Shown here: positions 50,764-59,577 of the stretch, in pieces | Layout: each line of letters begins with the position of its first letter | Numbering within the stretch: position 1 is the first letter of the stretch | Assembly (NCBI RefSeq): GCF_000744105.1 | Contig: NZ_JQLH01000001.1 | Span: 1,302,001-1,366,000, forward strand | Source: Maribacter forsetii DSM 18668 | GTDB taxonomy: Bacteria > Bacteroidota > Bacteroidia > Flavobacteriales > Flavobacteriaceae | Direction of reading: 5' to 3' | Length of the DNA: 64,000 nt | Notes under the pieces: model-generated | Seen by the model: only the letters and a program-made list of their open reading frames with translations | Databases searched by the model: none | What the model was told of the DNA's origin: nothing | Translations under genes and position numbers: made by a program

Positions 50764-52102
50764 GTTACCTCTAATTATAAAAAGAGAATACATTGCAAAA
50801 GTGCGTAATAAGTCTTTCGTGGTAATGACCTTTTTGAGTCCTATTTTAATGGTTGGTATGATATTGTTAATAGCATATTTAACCCAATTAAATGACACTG
50901 AGAAAAAGGTGATCGGTGTATTGAACGAGAGTAGTTATTTTGCCAATGAATTTGTAACCTCGGAGGCTACTTCATATATCAATTTTAAAGATATAACGCT
51001 AGAACAGGCAAAAGACTCTACTATGGGTTTAGGTTTTTATGGTCTTATATACCTGCCAAATGAAACTAATTTAGAACAGGTTGCGCAGCGTGCTTTTTTC
51101 TATAGCAAAGATGCTCCAAGTGCTACGGTTCTAGATAAGTTAGAAAATTCTATTACGAGTAGACTGCGTCAAGAGCGATTACGAGAACTTGGGGTGTCAC
51201 CCAAGGAGTATGCAGAGATGGACCGTAGTTATAACATAAATATTGAAACTTTTGATGGACTACAGAACGTTAAAGGAATCAATGAAATCAAAGCGATTAT
51301 TGGTGGCGCATTTGGCTATTTAATAATGATGTTCATCATTATTTACGGAGGCTTTGTAATGCGAAGTGTTATTGAAGAAAAAACCAGCCGTATTATTGAA
51401 GTTATTATTTCTTCTGTAAAACCTTTTCATTTAATGATGGGCAAAATTATTGGGACATCTCTTGCGGGTATTACACAATTTGGAATTTGGATTATTTCTG
51501 GAGCCATTCTGTTGTTCATTGGTTTGGCTATTTTTGATATTGACCCGGCAAGTCTCACCAAAGGCGGTGGTGTAGCACCTGGAATGGCAAATACTACTAA
51601 TGTTGATGTAGATGCCCTTACCCAAAACATTCAATTATATACCCAAGAAATATTTGAGTTACCCATTTTTGCAATGCTTTTCTTTTTCATTGTTTATTTT
51701 ATGCTGGGTTATTTGATTTATAGTTCTATCTATGCTGCAATTGGTGCGGCGGTGGATAATGAAACGGATACGCAACAATTTATATTTCCGGTAATACTAC
51801 CGTTAATGTTGGCTATTTACGTAGGGTTCTTTTCTGTATTTAGTAATCCTAATGGACCAATAGCCGTTGCTTTTTCCCTTTTTCCTTTAACATCACCAAT
51901 TGTAATGTTGATGCGTTTACCTTGGGGTATTGGTGATGGTGGAGTACCTGTTTGGCAATTGGTTACGTCAATTCTAATATTAATAGGTACTTTTATTGGT
52001 ATTGTTTGGGTAGCTGCAAAAATTTACAGAGTAGGTATTTTAATGTACGGTAAAAAACCTAGCTATAAAGAATTATATAAGTGGCTTAAATATTCGTCAT
52101 GA
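50756..52102 (+). CDS. ABC-2 type transporter permease (NatB-like)
   Basis: A 448-aa membrane protein. ATG 50756 (MNKLPLIIKREYIAKVRNKSF) was chosen because the N terminus of this family is KREYIAKVRNKSF; it overlaps the ATPase stop. One span near residues 25-45, an extracytoplasmic domain of about 150 residues, then five spans, with the conserved MRSVIEEKTSRIIEVIISSVKPFHLMMGKIIG-type coupling helix (quoted in part: EEKTSRIIEVIISS). Transports an unknown substrate outward with the ATPase. Confidence 0.9.
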   Translation: MNKLPLIIKREYIAKVRNKSFVVMTFLSPILMVGMILLIAYLTQLNDTEKKVIGVLNESSYFANEFVTSEATSYINFKDITLEQAKDSTMGLGFYGLIYLPNETNLEQVAQRAFFYSKDAPSATVLDKLENSITSRLRQERLRELGVSPKEYAEMDRSYNINIETFDGLQNVKGINEIKAIIGGAFGYLIMMFIIIYGGFVMRSVIEEKTSRIIEVIISSVKPFHLMMGKIIGTSLAGITQFGIWIISGAILLFIGLAIFDIDPASLTKGGGVAPGMANTTNVDVDALTQNIQLYTQEIFELPIFAMLFFFIVYFMLGYLIYSSIYAAIGAAVDNETDTQQFIFPVILPLMLAIYVGFFSVFSNPNGPIAVAFSLFPLTSPIVMLMRLPWGIGDGGVPVWQLVTSILILIGTFIGIVWVAAKIYRVGILMYGKKPSYKELYKWLKYSS

Positions 52103-53034
52103 TTCAAGAAAGTACAGAAAAAATAAAAGATATAATTGAGGATGATATTTGGGGGACTATAAAGAAATTTCTAGACCTAGGTTATCATTTTGGGGAAGGT
52201 GAAAAATCTATTCATATAACCATAGGTCTACTATTGTTATTAACTGTAGCATTTTTACTTACCAGTACGATTTTACAGGCTATTCGAAGATTTTTTACAA
52301 GAAAAATGGAGGTGGATGATAAGCTTAAGTTTATCAGCATATTTAAGTTCATCAAGTATTTGGTGTATGTGATAGTCATCCTATTTACCATGAGTGCGGC
52401 CGGTATTAATATTACCATTTTAATAACGGCATCTGCGGCACTTTTTGTTGGACTTGGTTTGGCTTTACAAGAGATTTTTCAAGATATCATTGGTGGTATA
52501 TTTATTATAGTAGATAAATCATTAAGAGTTGGTGATATTATTGAAATAGATAATAAAGTGGGTAAAGTATTTGAGATTAAACTAAGAACTACAAGGGCAA
52601 TTACCAGAGATGATAAGGTAATTATAATACCAAATCATAAATTTATCAGTGACATCGTTTATAACTATACACAAAATCATAAAACTACTAGGGAATTGGT
52701 TCGCATAGGTGTGGCGTATGGTAGTGATATAGAACTTGTGACTCAAATATTATTAGATATAGTGAAGTCGCAAAGAACTATTTTAAAAAGTCCCAAACCA
52801 TTTGTAATCTTTGAGGACTTTGGTGATTCTGCCCTCATATTTGCCGTTAATTTTTACATTACCGATAGTTTTACAGACCCACGTGTAAAAAGTGAAGTAC
52901 GGTATAAAATAGATGCTGAATTTAGAAAGTATAACATCTCCATTCCTTTTCCTCAAAGAGATGTGCATTTGTTTCAACAAAGTCCACTTCAGAACAACAA
53001 TGTTTCAAATGCAGAGGATAATGAAAAAGCATAA
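52099..53034 (+). CDS. Small-conductance mechanosensitive channel (MscS family)
   Basis: A 311-aa protein: N-terminal membrane helices (about 39-62 and 88-110), then the pore helix TM3 with Gly/Ala packing (ASAALFVGLGLALQEIFQDIIGG, quoted in part as GLGLALQEIFQDIIGG) and the cytoplasmic beta domain VGDIIEIDNKVGKVFEI, IIIPNHKFISD. It opens on membrane tension to release solutes in osmotic downshock. Its ATG overlaps the permease stop by 4 nt (ATGA). Confidence 0.93.
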   Translation: MIQESTEKIKDIIEDDIWGTIKKFLDLGYHFGEGEKSIHITIGLLLLLTVAFLLTSTILQAIRRFFTRKMEVDDKLKFISIFKFIKYLVYVIVILFTMSAAGINITILITASAALFVGLGLALQEIFQDIIGGIFIIVDKSLRVGDIIEIDNKVGKVFEIKLRTTRAITRDDKVIIIPNHKFISDIVYNYTQNHKTTRELVRIGVAYGSDIELVTQILLDIVKSQRTILKSPKPFVIFEDFGDSALIFAVNFYITDSFTDPRVKSEVRYKIDAEFRKYNISIPFPQRDVHLFQQSPLQNNNVSNAEDNEKA

Positions 53035-53902
53035 CCTTGTTTTTCTGTTCTTAGGTTTACTGCTTTTTACTTTTACCAAAGTTATAGCACAGACGCCAGA
53101 TGTATTTAGATTAGAATATATGCTGATGCCAGAAAATAGTGGTGATGTTGAAACATCACGTATTAAATTGGTGTTGAACGTGCCCATTGCGGTTCGTGAT
53201 AAAAAGGATTTTTTAGTTCTTGGGGCAGAGTATAACAGATACAATTTTGAGGTTCCTGACGATTTGTTTCCTAATTCTGGAGACTTAAGCAAATTTCATG
53301 TGCTAGATGTGAATTTGGCTTATATGTATAAGTTATCTGAAACCTGGCGGCTAATTGGTGTAGTTACCCCTAGATGGTCTACTAATTTTGTTCAGGAACT
53401 GGAAAATGAGGATTTTAATATGAACTATACCTTGGGCGCATATAAAAATGTTAAAGATGTGGATAAGCCCTATATGTTGGTTTTGGGTATTTCTTATAAT
53501 GGTACTTCTCCAATAGATGTACCGTTGCCCTTTGTATATTTTGAGAAGCGATTTCACCCAAACTGGGCCTATACTTTAGGAGCACCAAAATCTGGTATGA
53601 AGTATTTTACCAAAAAAGGACATTTCTTTCAGACTGAAATATTTTTGGATGGATATTATGTGAATATCCAGAATGATATTTTATTGCCCGGTAATAATTT
53701 ATCTACTGATGTTTCTTCTACGGCATTATTATTGACATTAGGGTATCAATATAAAATAACTAAGGATATGTCCGTTTACTTTATAGGTGGTCGTTCTATT
53801 TATCAAAATAGTGCTTTACGAAATGAAGAAAGAGATGATATATTTACCTTAAACGACGCATCGGGTCTATATTTTAGAACAGGAATAAGAATAGGAATTT
53901 AA
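53021..53902 (+). CDS. Predicted outer-membrane beta-barrel protein
   Basis: A 293-aa protein; start ATG 53021 (MKKHNLVFLFLGLLLFTFTKVIAQ, signal peptide), overlapping the mscS stop by 14 nt. The rest is alternating strands: RIKLVLNVPIAVRDKKDFLVLGAEYNRY, TWRLIGVVTPRWSTNF, PYMLVLGISYNG, VSSTALLLTLGYQYKI and the end GLYFRTGIRIGI. It looks like a small barrel (DUF6268-like by memory, unverified). Function unknown; genetically linked to the channel and exporter. Confidence 0.72.
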   Translation: MKKHNLVFLFLGLLLFTFTKVIAQTPDVFRLEYMLMPENSGDVETSRIKLVLNVPIAVRDKKDFLVLGAEYNRYNFEVPDDLFPNSGDLSKFHVLDVNLAYMYKLSETWRLIGVVTPRWSTNFVQELENEDFNMNYTLGAYKNVKDVDKPYMLVLGISYNGTSPIDVPLPFVYFEKRFHPNWAYTLGAPKSGMKYFTKKGHFFQTEIFLDGYYVNIQNDILLPGNNLSTDVSSTALLLTLGYQYKITKDMSVYFIGGRSIYQNSALRNEERDDIFTLNDASGLYFRTGIRIGI

Positions 53903-53911
53903 AAAGCAGTT

Positions 53912-55075
53912 ATGTCAAAGATATTAGTAATAGAAGATGAAGCAGCAATTAGAAGGGTATTGGTTAAAATTTTATCCGAAGAAAATGATGCCTACTCCGT
54001 AGAAGAAGCCGAAGACGGATTAAAAGGTATTGAGACTATAAAGAACAATGACTATGACTTAGTACTCTGCGATATAAAAATGCCAAAAATGGATGGCGTA
54101 GAAGTACTAGAAGCTGCCAGAAAGATTAAACCTGAAATTCCTTTTATCATGATTTCCGGTCACGGAGATTTAGATACTGCCGTAAATACAATGCGTTTAG
54201 GTGCTTTTGATTATATCTCTAAGCCACCAGATTTAAATAGATTGCTTACTACCGTTAGAAATGCACTGGATAGAAAAGTTTTGGTTGTAGAGAACAAGAA
54301 CTTGAAGAAAAAGGTAAGTAAGAATTATGAAATGATCGGTGAGAGTAGCGAAATAGGTACTATCAAAGATATGATCGAGAAAGTGGCACCTACAGATGCC
54401 CGTGTTTTAATAACCGGGTCTAATGGTACCGGTAAAGAACTTGTAGCACATTGGCTACATGAAAAGAGTGCAAGAAGTTCAGGATCTTTTATTGAAGTAA
54501 ACTGTGCTGCAATACCTTCTGAATTAATAGAAAGTGAATTGTTCGGTCACGTAAAAGGTGCTTTTACATCTGCAGTTAAAGATAGAGCAGGAAAGTTTGA
54601 AGCTGCTAATAAGGGTACTATATTTTTAGATGAAATAGGGGACATGAGCCTTTCTGCACAAGCAAAGGTATTGAGAGCGTTGCAAGAAAGTAAAATATCT
54701 AGAGTTGGTACAGATAAAGATATAAAAGTGGATGTTCGTGTACTTGCAGCTACGAATAAAGATTTAAAGAAAGAGATTGAAGAAGGTAACTTTAGAGAAG
54801 ATTTATACCACAGACTTGCCGTTATTCTTATACAGGTACCCAGCTTAAATGATAGAAGAGATGATATCCCATTACTAATTGAGCATTTTTCTAAAAAGAT
54901 TGCTGCAGAGCAGGGTATGGCCGGTAAGACTTTTTCAGAAAAAGCTATTAAGTTATTAAAAGCTTATGATTGGACAGGGAATATTCGTGAATTAAGAAAC
55001 GTTGTTGAAAGGTTGATTATCCTTGGTGGCCAAGAGGTATCAGAGGATGATGTAAAATTGTTTGCCAGTAAGTAG
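53912..55075 (+). CDS. NtrC-type response regulator without C-terminal DNA-binding domain
   Basis: A 387-aa protein: receiver (Asp54 in LCDIKMPKMDG, Lys in YISKPPD) and AAA+ sigma-54 activator domain with Walker A GSNGTGKE (169-176), the sigma-54 contact loop GAFTSA (216-221, canonical GAFTGA), Walker B GTIFLDE (236-241) and NIRELRNVVERL. It ends 15 residues after that, at VKLFASK, so the Fis-type HTH (about 50 residues) is missing. Either it acts without specific DNA binding or via another partner. It is the last gene of the run, 9 bp after the barrel gene. Confidence 0.92.
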   Translation: MSKILVIEDEAAIRRVLVKILSEENDAYSVEEAEDGLKGIETIKNNDYDLVLCDIKMPKMDGVEVLEAARKIKPEIPFIMISGHGDLDTAVNTMRLGAFDYISKPPDLNRLLTTVRNALDRKVLVVENKNLKKKVSKNYEMIGESSEIGTIKDMIEKVAPTDARVLITGSNGTGKELVAHWLHEKSARSSGSFIEVNCAAIPSELIESELFGHVKGAFTSAVKDRAGKFEAANKGTIFLDEIGDMSLSAQAKVLRALQESKISRVGTDKDIKVDVRVLAATNKDLKKEIEEGNFREDLYHRLAVILIQVPSLNDRRDDIPLLIEHFSKKIAAEQGMAGKTFSEKAIKLLKAYDWTGNIRELRNVVERLIILGGQEVSEDDVKLFASK

Positions 55076-55084
55076 TCTTAATAG

Positions 55085-55780
55085 TTACTTTTTGGAAGAA
55101 CAATTACCAATTTTGTTTAAAGCTTCTTGGGTAATCTCTTTAGTGCGCAGATTGTAATATTTGCTGCCTTCAGAGATATCCGGTTTTAATAATTGAGCTT
55201 CACATTCATCAAAAATTCTAATTGCAAAAGCAGTAGCGTCTTTGCAGTTAACACTTTGAACTACCTTATCTAACGAAATGCGATATTTCTCTAAAGAAGC
55301 ATCAATAGTTTTAAAAAGGTCTTTTTTCTTGATCGTTTTTTTTGCAGTAGTGTGGGTTGTAGAAGAACTGGTATTTATAGAAAGTGAATCGTTATCATAA
55401 GCACTTTCATGTGAATCGTGAGATTCTAATACTAATATGGTATTGTTAGTTAATTCAAAAGATTTATTTAAGTAACTTATAGTACCCTCTAATGTGGTTG
55501 ATTTGGTGGCAAGTGATAGTACCTCCATGTTTTCCAACATGCTTTCTTTTGCTAATTTACACCCACAAATATTTAACTGGTTTTTAGATTTCTCTAATGC
55601 GCTAAGTGCTTTGTAAGCGTAAAAACGAGCTTGATTTATATCTTGGGTAAGTAATGCTGCGTTTATTTGAGATTTAGCATAACCCATATTAGAATTGGCA
55701 TATTCACACTCAACATTCATACCAAATGAGGATAGGGACAGTAGTGCGATTGCACAGAAAAAAAAGATATTTTTCTTCAT
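55085..55780 (-). CDS. Exported helical protein of unknown function
   Basis: A 231-aa protein with signal peptide (ending LSSFG), a helical N half (YAKSQINAALLTQDINQARFYAY) with several Cys (CEY, CGC, VNCKDA, DEC, GNC), a Ser/Thr/His-rich low-complexity linker (about 128-148) and a helical C half. I do not recognise a family. Six to seven cysteines outside the signal suggest disulfides in the periplasm. Converges on the response regulator with a 9-bp gap. Confidence 0.7.
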   Translation of the reverse strand: MKKNIFFFCAIALLSLSSFGMNVECEYANSNMGYAKSQINAALLTQDINQARFYAYKALSALEKSKNQLNICGCKLAKESMLENMEVLSLATKSTTLEGTISYLNKSFELTNNTILVLESHDSHESAYDNDSLSINTSSSTTHTTAKKTIKKKDLFKTIDASLEKYRISLDKVVQSVNCKDATAFAIRIFDECEAQLLKPDISEGSKYYNLRTKEITQEALNKIGNCSSKK

Positions 55781-55964
55781 AAGTAGGTGGTTTTAGTGCA
55801 AGATTTGGGGTCTTACACGGATAAATTTAGATGCTTTACCTTGTTGAAAATATTATTTTCGATACAATACACTTCAATCACGATAAACGGAATTTGTGAG
55901 AATTGTATTACTTATGTTTTGGTGTTGAATTAGTAATAATTAATATTAAATTTTATATTTCAGA

Positions 55965-56846
55965 ATGGATAAAATAAAAATAGACAATTATAGAACCAAT
56001 AAAAATTTTAAAATAGCTGATTATGAGACTTTTGAAGATTTTGGGAAGTCTGAGAAGGAGCTTAAAAAAGAATTGTCAAAAATAAGAAGAGATCTTGGCG
56101 AATTTCAAGATACTATTTATGCACATGGAAAATATAGTATTCTAGTTTGCCTCCAAGGTATGGACACCGCTGGTAAAGATAGTTTGATTCGTGAGGTATT
56201 TAAAGATTTCAATGTCAGTGGTGTGGAAGTACATAGCTTTAAAGTCCCTACCGAACTAGAATTAAGTCATAATTATCTATGGCGACATTATTTGGTATTG
56301 CCGGCAAAAGGCAAATTTGGCGTATTTAATAGAACCCATTATGAAAATGTTCTGGTAACTAGGGTACACCCAGAATACATTTTAAACGAACATATACCGG
56401 GTATACACACGGTAGATGATATAGATCAAAAATTTTGGGATAAAAGATTTGAGCAAATAAATGACTTTGAACGACACCTAGCTGAAAACGGAACCTTAAT
56501 TTTTAAATTCTTTTTAAATCTATCTAAAGAAGAACAACGCCAACGATTATTAAGGCGATTAGCTCTTAAAGAGAAGCATTGGAAGTTTTCTCCAGGTGAT
56601 TTAAAAGAACGTAAGTTGTGGGATACATATCAGAAATGTTATGAAGAAGCTATTTCTAAAACAACACATGGTCATGCACCATGGTTTGCGGTACCTGCAG
56701 ATAATAAAAAGGCAACACGTATAATAGTGGCATCCATACTATTAGAATCGTTAAAAAAATACAAAGATATTAAGGAGCCTATGTTAAGCGAAAAAATAAT
56801 GGCTAATTTAGACAGCTATGAAGAACAATTACAGACTGAACAGTAA
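55965..56846 (+). CDS. ppk2: Polyphosphate kinase 2 family protein
   Basis: A 293-aa kinase: Walker A VCLQGMDTAGKDSLIREVF, FKVPTELELSHNYLWRHY, Walker B-like GVFNRTHYENVLVTRVHPE, lid RRLLRRLALKEKHWKFSPGDLKER and the end HAPWFAVPADNKKATRIIV. PPK2 enzymes move phosphate between polyphosphate and nucleotides; PTELE-x-HNYLWR with this length suggests the class III group that can act on AMP and ADP, but class is not certain by eye. The next gene begins 29 nt inside its 3' end. Confidence 0.92.
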   Translation: MDKIKIDNYRTNKNFKIADYETFEDFGKSEKELKKELSKIRRDLGEFQDTIYAHGKYSILVCLQGMDTAGKDSLIREVFKDFNVSGVEVHSFKVPTELELSHNYLWRHYLVLPAKGKFGVFNRTHYENVLVTRVHPEYILNEHIPGIHTVDDIDQKFWDKRFEQINDFERHLAENGTLIFKFFLNLSKEEQRQRLLRRLALKEKHWKFSPGDLKERKLWDTYQKCYEEAISKTTHGHAPWFAVPADNKKATRIIVASILLESLKKYKDIKEPMLSEKIMANLDSYEEQLQTEQ

Positions 56847-58212
56847 ACTTGCTTTATTATTTGTTATTGCACTCACATATGTGGGTTGGTCTCAACAAAC
56901 GGATCAAGAACAAATAAAGAAGCTTTATGATACCGCTCTTACCGAAGGCGATGGTTATGATTGGTTAAATTATTTATCTAATCAAATAGGTGGGCGGTTA
57001 TCTGGATCTATTCAAGCCCAACAAGCTGTAAATTATACAAAGGTGCAATTAGATTCTTTAGGTCTAGACAAAGTTTGGTTGCAACCGGTAATGGTTCCTA
57101 AATGGGTAAGGGGTACACCAGAATTTGCTTACTTTGAAACATCGCCAGGTACAACTACTAATGTACCTATTTGTGCAATTGGTGGTTCAGTAGCTACTCC
57201 GGCAACAGGTGTAAAAGCGAATATTATAGAGGTTCAAGGTATAGAACAGCTAGCAGCGCTTGGCAAAGATAAAATTCAGGGAAAAATAGTGTTTTTCAAT
57301 AAGCCTATGGATGCTACCCAAATTAACACGTTTACTGCTTATTCTAATTGTGTAGATCAGCGTTATGCAGGTGCTTTAGAGGCATCTGAATTTGGTGCTG
57401 TAGGCGTAATTGTTCGTTCAATGAATCTTCGTTTAGATGATTATCCGCATACGGGATCAATGAACTATGGAGAGCAAGCGGTATCAGAAAGAATTCCTGC
57501 AGCGGCAATTAGTACCAATGCAGCAGAATTATTAAGTACTTCTTTAAAATTGAATCCTGCTATTGAATTTTATTTTAAACAAAACTGTAAACAATTCAAT
57601 GATGTAGAATCATATAATGTTATTGGGGAAATTAGAGGAACAACTAAACCAGAGGAAGTTATCGTTGTTGGCGGTCATTTAGATTCTTGGGATCTTGGCG
57701 ATGGTTCTCATGATGATGGTGCTGGTTGTGTTCAAAGCATGGAGGTCTTAAATCTATTCAAGAAAACAGGTTATAAGCCAAAACGAACGGTAAGAGTAGT
57801 CCTTTTTATGAATGAAGAAAATGGTTTAAGAGGTGGAAAGAAGTATGCAGAAATAGCTAGTACCAAAAATGAAAAACACATTTTTGCATTAGAAAGTGAT
57901 TCTGGCGGATTTTCTCCACGCGGATTTTCTTTTGAAAGTTCTGATAAAGATTTTGAGAAGGTTTTGGAATGGAAAAGTCTTTTTAAACCATACTTAGTAC
58001 ACTATTTTGAAAAAGGTTTTAGTGGTGCGGATATTGGTCCGTTAAAAAACGATGGATTGGTATTGGCAGGTTTACGACCAGATTCTCAACGTTATTTTGA
58101 TCATCACCATGCTGAGAACGACACCTTTGAGCATGTAAATAAAAGAGAGCTTCAATTAGGGGCTGCATCTATGGCAAGTTTAATATACCTGGTAGATAAA
58201 TACGGATTTTAA
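56818..58212 (+). CDS. Exported M28-family aminopeptidase with PA domain
   Basis: A 464-aa protein with signal peptide (MKNNYRLNSKLALLF ... YVGWSQ). Residues about 125-245 resemble a PA insert domain. Zinc ligands of the M28 set are visible: His287 in GGHLDSWD, Asp299 in HDDGAG, Glu333/334 in MNEENGLRG, Asp361 in ESDSGG and His in DHHHAENDTFEHV (429-431). Probably a periplasmic aminopeptidase or carboxypeptidase. Its ATG lies inside the ppk2 end (29-nt overlap), so they are co-transcribed. Confidence 0.92.
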   Translation: MKNNYRLNSKLALLFVIALTYVGWSQQTDQEQIKKLYDTALTEGDGYDWLNYLSNQIGGRLSGSIQAQQAVNYTKVQLDSLGLDKVWLQPVMVPKWVRGTPEFAYFETSPGTTTNVPICAIGGSVATPATGVKANIIEVQGIEQLAALGKDKIQGKIVFFNKPMDATQINTFTAYSNCVDQRYAGALEASEFGAVGVIVRSMNLRLDDYPHTGSMNYGEQAVSERIPAAAISTNAAELLSTSLKLNPAIEFYFKQNCKQFNDVESYNVIGEIRGTTKPEEVIVVGGHLDSWDLGDGSHDDGAGCVQSMEVLNLFKKTGYKPKRTVRVVLFMNEENGLRGGKKYAEIASTKNEKHIFALESDSGGFSPRGFSFESSDKDFEKVLEWKSLFKPYLVHYFEKGFSGADIGPLKNDGLVLAGLRPDSQRYFDHHHAENDTFEHVNKRELQLGAASMASLIYLVDKYGF

Positions 58213-58294
58213 TTTCTATTATTTCTGCTTTAATAGTAACGGAATCAATTTGTGTTTTTGAAAATCACGAAATGTTCAAATCGTTAAATTTCTT

Positions 58295-58302
58295 TACCTT
58301 TG
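58295..58302 (+). promoter_or_regulatory. -7 box of the cyclophilin-FKBP gene
   Basis: TACCTTTG fits TAnnTTTG. It overlaps the TTG at 58300, excluding that codon as start; ATG 58324 is used, with a leader of about 15 nt. Confidence 0.6.
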
Positions 58303-58323
58303 CCAGATACTAAAAAAATAAAA

Positions 58324-59256
58324 ATGGAAGACGGAATTTACGCCAAGTTCAATACAAATAAAGGCGAAATACTAGTAAAATTAACTCACGATAAAACTCC
58401 TGGTACTGTAGGTAACTTTGTAGCTCTTGCAGAGGGTGACAAAGAGAATAGTGCTAAGGGTAAAGGTGAGCCTTATTATAATGGTTTAAAATTTCATAGG
58501 GTTATTCCAGATTTTATGGTTCAAGGAGGATGCCCTCAAGGTACCGGAACAGGTGATGCTGGCTATAAATTCGATGATGAATTTCATCCAGAGTTAAAGC
58601 ATGATACTCCTGGTGTTCTTTCTATGGCAAATGCCGGTCCTGGAACTAATGGAAGCCAATTTTTTATTACTCACGTACCTACACCATGGTTAGATAACAA
58701 GCATACTGTTTTTGGTCATGTAGAAGCTGGTCAAGAAGTTGTGGATGCTATAGCGCAAGATGACGTTATTGAATCTATGGAAATTGTTAGAGTTGGTGAT
58801 GCAGCACAAAAGTGGGATGCATTAAAGGCTTTTGAGGATTTCAATGCTTCAGGTGAGGCAAGATTGGCAGCAGAAAAAGCACAGCAAGAAGCTGAACTTG
58901 ATAAAGTAGCGGCAGGTTTTGATACTACGCCATCAGGACTTCGTTATAAAATGATCCAGAAAGGTGATGGTGCTAAAGCTGTTAAAGGTGAGAAAGTTTC
59001 TGTACACTACGAAGGTTCTCTTTTAAATGGTCAAGTATTCGATTCATCTTACAAACGTAACTCTCCTATAGATTTTCAATTAGGAATTGGTCAAGTTATT
59101 CCAGGTTGGGATGAAGGTATTTCTTTACTACAAGTTGGTGATAAAGCACGTTTTGTAATCCCTTCTGATCTAGCTTATGGATCTGCAGGTGCAGGTGGAG
59201 TTATACCACCAAACGCTACACTGATCTTTGATGTAGAATTAATGAAGGTAGGTTAA
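58324..59256 (+). CDS. Peptidyl-prolyl isomerase, cyclophilin-FKBP fusion
   Basis: A 310-aa protein with two unrelated prolyl isomerase domains. Cyclophilin (about 1-160): GLKFHRVIPDFMVQGGCPQGTGTG, ANAGPGTNGSQFFIT, TPWLDNKHTVFGHV. A charged helical linker (about 165-190) joins it to FKBP (about 200-310): KGEKVSVHYEGSLLNGQVFDSSY, FQLGIGQVIPGWDEGI, AYGSAGAGGVIPPNATLIFDVEL. Both active-site sets look intact. No signal peptide, so cytoplasmic. Fusions of this type (dual-family immunophilins) are known from Flavobacterium and a few protists. Terminator follows. Confidence 0.95.
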   Translation: MEDGIYAKFNTNKGEILVKLTHDKTPGTVGNFVALAEGDKENSAKGKGEPYYNGLKFHRVIPDFMVQGGCPQGTGTGDAGYKFDDEFHPELKHDTPGVLSMANAGPGTNGSQFFITHVPTPWLDNKHTVFGHVEAGQEVVDAIAQDDVIESMEIVRVGDAAQKWDALKAFEDFNASGEARLAAEKAQQEAELDKVAAGFDTTPSGLRYKMIQKGDGAKAVKGEKVSVHYEGSLLNGQVFDSSYKRNSPIDFQLGIGQVIPGWDEGISLLQVGDKARFVIPSDLAYGSAGAGGVIPPNATLIFDVELMKVG

Positions 59257-59283
59257 GAAACCTAACTGCTTTAAAATAATAAT

Positions 59284-59320
59284 AAACACCTGTATCATTT
59301 TGATATGGGTGTTTTTTTTG
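59284..59320. terminator. Terminator after cyclophilin-FKBP gene
   Basis: AAACACC pairs with GGTGTTT and TATCA with TGATA inside it, followed by eight T on the plus strand. Confidence 0.88.
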
Positions 59321-59324
59321 ATGT

Positions 59325-59411
59325 TTACTTTTTACGAGTTACGAAACTGCCTAAGAGCAAAATAACGTTAACTACCATCAAAACTAAAAATACGGTCAAA
59401 AATGTGGTCAT
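59325..59411 (-). CDS. Single-span membrane microprotein, 28 aa
   Basis: ATG 59411 to TAA 59325-59327. The product starts MTTFLTVFLVLMVVNVILLL and ends GSFVTRKK: one membrane helix with a positive C-terminal end. It resembles the first half of the 59-aa microprotein at 43415-43594. Only short length argues against it; no -7 box was seen. It fills part of the 321-bp gap 59257-59577. Confidence 0.45.
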   Translation of the reverse strand: MTTFLTVFLVLMVVNVILLLGSFVTRKK

Positions 59412-59524
59412 AAATACATGGTTAAGGTCGGGGAACCGTTCTTGTTTAATCTATAGATATGTATTTATATAAAAGGTTGCGTTTAGGTTGAACATTTTTT
59501 TTAAAAAAAATATAGGCACAAAAA

Positions 59525-59550
59525 AAACCCGAACCAATTGGTTCGGGTTT
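59525..59550. terminator. Terminator of the cold-shock gene
   Basis: Perfect palindrome: AAACCCGAACCA-based arms (13 bp each) centred between 59537 and 59538, flanked by A and T tracts; 28 bp after the cold-shock stop. Confidence 0.9.
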
Positions 59551-59577
59551 TATACTATAAAAAAGTTAAATCTTTAC

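Noticed and set aside
58300..58323. TTG as start of the cyclophilin-FKBP gene
   Set aside because: It overlaps the TACCTTTG -7 box and would precede the transcription start.
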